Below the pieces are notes generated by a model, which ran no database searches, was not told where the DNA came from, and worked only from the letters and a program-made list of their open reading frames with translations. Positions 6,169 through 9,700 of a stretch of 9,700 bases of DNA are shown piece by piece. Source of the DNA: Opitutales bacterium (GTDB taxonomy: Bacteria > Verrucomicrobiota > Verrucomicrobiia > Opitutales > Intestinicryptomonadaceae); the NCBI GenBank assembly GCA_017633865.1, contig JAGBOM010000147.1, positions 1-9,700 on the forward strand, written 5' to 3'. How positions within the stretch are numbered: the first letter of the stretch is position 1; each line of letters begins with the position of its first letter. The translations under genes were made by a program, and so were the position numbers.

Positions 6169-7806
6169 TTACATCATTCCGCCGCCCATGCCGCCCATCA
6201 TGGAAGGATCCATAGCGGGCTTCTTTTCTTCGGGCTTGTCGCAAATCATGCATTCGGTTGTGAGCAGCAGCCCCGCAACGGAGCCCGCGTTCTGCAATGC
6301 CGTGCGGGTCACCTTTGTCGGGTCGACAACGCCTGCCTTGAAGAGGTCTTCAAACTTGCCGGTCGCGACATTGTAGCCCATGCCGCCCTTGCTCTTGAGG
6401 ACTTCCTTCACAATCAGCGCGCCTTCTTCGCCCGCGTTTGCGCAGAGCTGGCGGAGGGGAGCTTCGATTGCCCTGCGGACTATCGCAGCGCCTATTGCTT
6501 CGTCGCCTTCCAAAGAGAACTGCAAGGCTTCTACAGCCTTTGCGGTGCGCAGCAAGGCTACGGAGCCGCCCGCGGAAATGCCTTCTTCAACGGCCGCCCT
6601 TGTGGCGTGCAAAGCGTCGTCAACGCGCATTTTCTTTTCCTTCATTTCGGGCTCGGTAGCCGCGCCGACGTTGATTACCGCGACGCCGCCCGCCATCTTT
6701 GCGAGGCGTTCCTGGAGCTTTTCGCGGTCGTAATCGGAGGTGGTTTCCTCGATTGCGCGGCGGATTTGCTTTACTCTTGCCTGGATGTCGGAGGACTTGC
6801 CCGCGCCTTCCACGATTGTGGTGTTTTCCTTGGAGACCGTTATGCGCTTTGCCTTGCCCAAATCGGCAATCTGGACGTTTTCAAGCTTGATGCCGAGGTC
6901 TTCGGTGATGCATCTGCCGCCGGTAAGAACGGCGATGTCCTGAAGCATGGCCTTGCGGCGGTCGCCAAAGCCGGGAGCCTTGACCGCGCAGACGTTCAAG
7001 GTGCCGCGCAGGCGGTTTACGACGAGAGCCGCCAAAGCTTCGCCTTCGACGTCTTCGGCGATAATCATAAGGGGCTTGCCGGTCTTTGCGACGGCCTGCA
7101 ATACGGGCAGAAGCTCGGAGAGGTTTGAAATCTTCTTTTCGTGGATCAAGATATAGGCGTCTTCAAGAACGGCCTCCATGGCTTCCGCGTTCGTTACGAA
7201 GTACGGGGAGAGGTAGCCCTTGTCGAACTGCATGCCTTCGACGACGTCCAAAGTGGTTTCGATGGCCTTGGCTTCTTCAACGGTGATAGTGCCGTCTTTG
7301 CCGACCTTGTCCATGGCGTCGGCGATGATGTCGCCGATTTCGGAATCCCAGTTCGCGGAAACGGTTGCGACCTGGCGGATTTCCTCGCGGTCCTTAACGG
7401 ACTTGGAGTTCTTGTGGAGCTCCGCAACTGCCGCGTCGATAGCCTTGTCGATGCCGCGCTTGAGGAAAATCGGGTTGCAGCCGCTCGATACGTTGCGCAG
7501 GCCTTCGCGGTAGATGGCCTCGGCGAGGACGGTCGCGGTTGTGGTGCCGTCGCCGGCGTTGTCGTTCGTGCGAGAGGCGACTTCGCGGACCATCTGCGCG
7601 CCCATATTTTCAAAGGGGTCTTCAAGCTCGATTTCCTTGGCGACTGTCACGCCGTCCTTAGTTACTACGGGGGCGCCGAATTTTTTGTCGATAAGGACGT
7701 TTCTGCCTTTGGGGCCGAGGGTCGTTTTCACGGCCTTGGCGAGGATTTCAACGCCCTTGAGAACCTTTTTGCGCGCCTGTTCGTCGAAAATAATCTGTTT
7801 TGCCAT
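6169..7806 (-). CDS. groEL: Chaperonin GroEL (Cpn60)
   Basis: GroEL forms the double-ring ATP-driven folding chamber of the cytoplasm, capped by GroES. The 545-residue protein is full length. Nucleotide-site residues are in place: TLGPKGRN (29-36), Asp51 in TKDGVTVA (E. coli Asp52), GDGTTTAT (85-92, Asp86 as E. coli Asp87) and the hydrolytic Asp397 in [15 protein letters not shown] (E. coli Asp398). The tail is the usual Gly/Met repeat, ending GGMGGGMM, of folding-competent group I chaperonins. One oddity: the nearly invariant AGGG after AAVEEG reads AGGS here, so Ser415 replaces E. coli Gly416 beside the nucleotide pocket (codon 6562-6564). The ATG at 7806 has a weak AGAAAGAAG ribosome binding site. 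It follows groES by 27 nt and is clearly co-transcribed with it. Only this copy is visible; extra groEL copies elsewhere cannot be excluded. Confidence 0.98.
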   Translation of the reverse strand: MAKQIIFDEQARKKVLKGVEILAKAVKTTLGPKGRNVLIDKKFGAPVVTKDGVTVAKEIELEDPFENMGAQMVREVASRTNDNAGDGTTTATVLAEAIYREGLRNVSSGCNPIFLKRGIDKAIDAAVAELHKNSKSVKDREEIRQVATVSANWDSEIGDIIADAMDKVGKDGTITVEEAKAIETTLDVVEGMQFDKGYLSPYFVTNAEAMEAVLEDAYILIHEKKISNLSELLPVLQAVAKTGKPLMIIAEDVEGEALAALVVNRLRGTLNVCAVKAPGFGDRRKAMLQDIAVLTGGRCITEDLGIKLENVQIADLGKAKRITVSKENTTIVEGAGKSSDIQARVKQIRRAIEETTSDYDREKLQERLAKMAGGVAVINVGAATEPEMKEKKMRVDDALHATRAAVEEGISAGGSVALLRTAKAVEALQFSLEGDEAIGAAIVRRAIEAPLRQLCANAGEEGALIVKEVLKSKGGMGYNVATGKFEDLFKAGVVDPTKVTRTALQNAGSVAGLLLTTECMICDKPEEKKPAMDPSMMGGMGGGMM

Positions 7807-7833
7807 AATGGATAACTTCTTTCTAAATTTTTA

Positions 7834-8130
7834 TTACTTGAGGATTGCGAGGATGTCGTCTTCGCGCAGGAGCGTGAATTTTTCCTCGCCGCATTTTACT
7901 TCGGTGCCGCCGTACTTCGCGATTAGGACCTTGTCGCCCACCTTGACTTCAAAGGCGGACTTTTTGCCGTTTTCGTCGAGCTTGCCGGTGCCGAGGGCGA
8001 CAACGGTCGCCTCCTGGGACTTTTCCTTGGCGGCGTCGGGAATGATGATGCCGCCCTTGATTTGTTCTTTTTCTTCGACCTGTTTTACCAAAACGCGGTC
8101 GCCGAGAGGTTGGATGGATACTTTTGCCAT
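7834..8130 (-). CDS. groES: Co-chaperonin GroES (Cpn10)
   Basis: GroES is the heptameric lid that binds GroEL in an ATP-dependent way and closes the folding chamber. The 98-residue product has the family opening [11 protein letters not shown], a mobile loop ending in the GroEL-binding tripeptide ([10 protein letters not shown], about residues 25-34, with the hydrophobic III), and the closing [15 protein letters not shown] and REDDILAIL segments. The frame stays open upstream to an ATG at 8184, but those 18 extra residues are not family-like; [12 protein letters not shown] starting at 8130 matches the normal GroES start and length. There is no Shine-Dalgarno; the leader is an A-rich run ending CAAAAAAAT directly before the ATG. 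No CIRCE repeat is seen in the interval up to dnaK. It is followed closely by groEL. Confidence 0.97.
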   Translation of the reverse strand: MAKVSIQPLGDRVLVKQVEEKEQIKGGIIIPDAAKEKSQEATVVALGTGKLDENGKKSAFEVKVGDKVLIAKYGGTEVKCGEEKFTLLREDDILAILK

Positions 8131-8191
8131 ATTTTTTTGATGTTGTTTAAAAATTCGTTTTAAATAAAGAGAGGATTCAAGCATAAACGAG

Positions 8192-8232
8192 GCGGCTTTA
8201 CAAAGTTTTTTTTGGGAAACTTTATAAGCCGC
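8192..8232 (-). promoter_or_regulatory. Intercistronic hairpin between dnaK and groES
   Basis: Arms 8192-8208 and 8217-8232 pair as two 7-bp helices (GCGGCTT/AAGCCGC and AAAGTTT/AAACTTT) separated by a small internal loop, with an 8-nt apical loop. It begins 14 nt after the dnaK stop. On the minus strand no T tract follows, so it is not a standard terminator; it could be an RNase processing or 3'-end stabilising site, or a leaky attenuator. Confidence 0.5.
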
Positions 8233-8245
8233 TTCGGTTTTTCAA

Positions 8246-9700
8246 TTATTTGTTTTCCTTTTTGTCGTCGTCGACAACCTCGAAGTCGGCGTCGACAACG
8301 TCGTCCTTCTTGCCGGACTTCTGCTCAGCGCCGCCCTGGGCTTGGCCTGCGCCGGCCTCGGGCTTTGCGGACTGCTGCGCCGCCGCCTGCATGGCCGCGG
8401 CCTGCTCCTGCAGAACCTTGTTGAACTTTTCGATTTCGGCCTTGAGAGCCGCGGCGTCGGCGTCCTTGTTTTCGAGAGCCTTGCGGGCGTCCGCAACGGC
8501 CGCTTCGAGCTTGCTTTTGGCGTCCGCGGGGAGCTTGTCGCCCAATTCCTTGACCTGCTTTTCAATCTGGTAGGACAGGTTGTCGAGCTCGTTGCGCGCC
8601 TCCACGGTCTCCTTAAGCTTTTTGTCTTCGGCGGCGTTCATTTCGGCCTCTTTCTTCATGCGCTCAACGTCCTCTTTGGAGAGGCCGCTCGAGCCCGTGA
8701 TGGAAATCTGCTGCTCCTTGCCGGTGCCCTTGTCTTTGGCGGAAACGTGCAAAATGCCGCTTGCGTCGATGTCGAAGGTGACTTCGATTTGCGGAATGCC
8801 GCGCGCCGCGGGAGGTATGCCGTCGAGGCGGAAGTTGCCGAGCAATTTGTTGTCGCGCGCCATGGGGCGTTCGCCCTGGAGGATTTTGATGTCGACGGCG
8901 GTCTGGTTGTCGGAGTAGGTCGAGAATATTTGAGTCGCCTTCTTAGGAATGGTGGTGTTGCGCTCAATCATCGGGGTGGACACGCCGCCCGCCGTTTCGA
9001 TTGAAAGCGTAAGGGGGGTTACGTCCAGAAGCAAAACGTCGTTTACCTCGCCCTGCAAAACGCCGCCCTGGATTGCCGCGCCCCTGGCGACGACTTCGTC
9101 CGGGTTTACGCCTTGGTGGGGCTTCTTGCCCGCGAGCTTCTCCGCAAGCTCGACAACCGCGGGCATGCGGGTCATGCCGCCGACAAGAACGAGCTCGTTG
9201 ATGTCGCCCGAGCTTATGCCGGCGTCTTTAAGGCAAGCCTCAAACGGCTTTACGGATCTGTTTAGAAGATCCTGCGTGAGCTGTTCGAGCTTTGCGCGGG
9301 TGAGGGTTACGTTCAGGTGCTTCGGGCCGCTCGCGTCGGCGGTGATAAACGGAAGGTTTATGTCGGTGGACTGCGATGTGGAAAGGGCTATCTTCGCCTT
9401 TTCGGACTCTTCGCGCAGGCGCTGGAGCGCCATGGGGTCGGCTTTGAGATCTATGCCGTTCTCCTTTTTGAAATTGTCGAAGAGCCAGTCGATAATGGCG
9501 GAGTCCCAGTTGTCGCCGCCGAGCTGGGTGTCGCCGTTGGTGGCCTTCACTTCAAAAACGCCGTCGCCGATCTCGAGAACGGATATATCGAATGTGCCGC
9601 CGCCCAAGTCGTAAACGGCGATTGTTTCGTCGCTTTTCTTTTCAAGCCCGTACGCCAACGAAGCCGCGGTGGGCTCGTTTATGATTCGCATAAACTCCAA
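8246..9700 (-). CDS. dnaK: Molecular chaperone DnaK (Hsp70), C-terminal part; N-terminus outside window
   Basis: DnaK is the Hsp70 chaperone that binds exposed hydrophobic segments under ATP control with DnaJ and GrpE. The frame is open to the window edge; alignment of the interdomain linker with E. coli suggests about 167 N-terminal residues are missing. Counting from the edge codon, the ATPase half shows [14 protein letters not shown] (5-18), DLGGGTFD (31-38), GGDNWD (61-66, usually GGDDFD) and LVGGMTRMP (172-180). The linker is [12 protein letters not shown] (221-232) and the substrate-binding domain follows with ERNTTIPKK and [10 protein letters not shown]. The helical lid is about 340-440. 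A low-complexity Ala/Gln/Gly stretch leads to the conserved acidic tail [14 protein letters not shown]. The 484 visible residues are intact. groES follows 115 nt later on the same strand. The first codon in the window is an internal TTG, not a start. Confidence 0.98.
   Translation of the reverse strand: MEFMRIINEPTAASLAYGLEKKSDETIAVYDLGGGTFDISVLEIGDGVFEVKATNGDTQLGGDNWDSAIIDWLFDNFKKENGIDLKADPMALQRLREESEKAKIALSTSQSTDINLPFITADASGPKHLNVTLTRAKLEQLTQDLLNRSVKPFEACLKDAGISSGDINELVLVGGMTRMPAVVELAEKLAGKKPHQGVNPDEVVARGAAIQGGVLQGEVNDVLLLDVTPLTLSIETAGGVSTPMIERNTTIPKKATQIFSTYSDNQTAVDIKILQGERPMARDNKLLGNFRLDGIPPAARGIPQIEVTFDIDASGILHVSAKDKGTGKEQQISITGSSGLSKEDVERMKKEAEMNAAEDKKLKETVEARNELDNLSYQIEKQVKELGDKLPADAKSKLEAAVADARKALENKDADAAALKAEIEKFNKVLQEQAAAMQAAAQQSAKPEAGAGQAQGGAEQKSGKKDDVVDADFEVVDDDKKENK

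Noticed and set aside
5953..7128. 391-residue plus-strand open frame opposite groEL
   Set aside because: It is the antisense shadow of groEL and the preceding noncoding gap; GC-rich codon bias keeps the opposite frame open. Cys/His/Arg-rich composition is not protein-like.
7141..7815. 224-residue plus-strand open frame opposite the groEL N-terminal half
   Set aside because: It is a shadow of groEL codons with no start signals or family resemblance.
8131..8184. 18-residue N-terminal extension of GroES from the ATG at 8184
   Set aside because: The extension is not family-like; [12 protein letters not shown] at 8130 is the standard GroES start and gives the usual 98-residue length.
8160..8185. 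CTTGAA on the minus strand before groES, resembling a sigma-32 type -35 element
   Set aside because: No CCCCAT-like -10 follows at the right distance and no housekeeping -10 fits either.
8342..9614. Plus-strand open frames of about 220 residues opposite dnaK
   Set aside because: These are antisense shadows of a highly conserved gene in GC-rich codons.
1..9700. Search for CRISPR repeats, insertion sequences, tRNA genes, toxin-antitoxin pairs or phage genes
   Set aside because: None was seen by eye: no regularly spaced repeats, no transposase motifs, no tRNA-like cloverleaf, and the gene set is housekeeping.

Overview
This window is a stretch of bacterial chromosome made up mostly of housekeeping genes. 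It fits a member of Verrucomicrobiota, probably Opitutae-like, perhaps from a gut or other glycan-rich habitat. That placement is an inference from the overall look of the GroES, GroEL, EF-Ts and MBL-fold proteins, from A-rich leaders lacking a Shine-Dalgarno sequence at some genes, and from a GH92 mannosidase. No rRNA or other phylogenetic marker that would settle it is present.

Layout. The left end (1-1656, + strand) is the C-terminal two thirds or so of a GH92 alpha-mannosidase entering from outside the window. It converges on a minus-strand block, with a hairpin terminator at 1700-1733 that could work in both directions. All remaining genes are on the minus strand. Read in their direction of transcription (right to left) they are: dnaK (C-terminal 484 residues, entering from the right edge), groES, groEL, an MBL-fold/beta-CASP RNA hydrolase-like gene, a small two-helix membrane protein, rpsB, tsf, and a GlmU-like left-handed beta-helix (hexapeptide) transferase.

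Transcription units suggested by the sequence. (1) dnaK-groES-groEL, closed by a strong terminator at 6107-6135, with an intercistronic hairpin between dnaK and groES. (2) The MBL-fold gene alone, with a candidate promoter after the groEL terminator and a terminator at 4508-4531. (3) The small membrane protein, possibly read on into rpsB-tsf, which ends at a 15-bp perfect terminator at 2572-2605. (4) The hexapeptide gene, with its own candidate promoter and ending at 1700-1733.

Working together, dnaK, groES and groEL form the protein-folding module, and rpsB and tsf belong to translation. The beta-CASP protein plausibly acts in RNA processing or decay. The GH92 gene and the hexapeptide gene are carbohydrate-related but not obviously linked to each other. 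I found no mobile element, CRISPR array, tRNA, phage gene or defence system, and nothing that looks like a new biological system. The points worth a second look are small: a GroEL residue change next to the ATP site, leader and intercistronic RNA structures, SD-less leaders, one misleading long ORF start, and the orphan acyltransferase.
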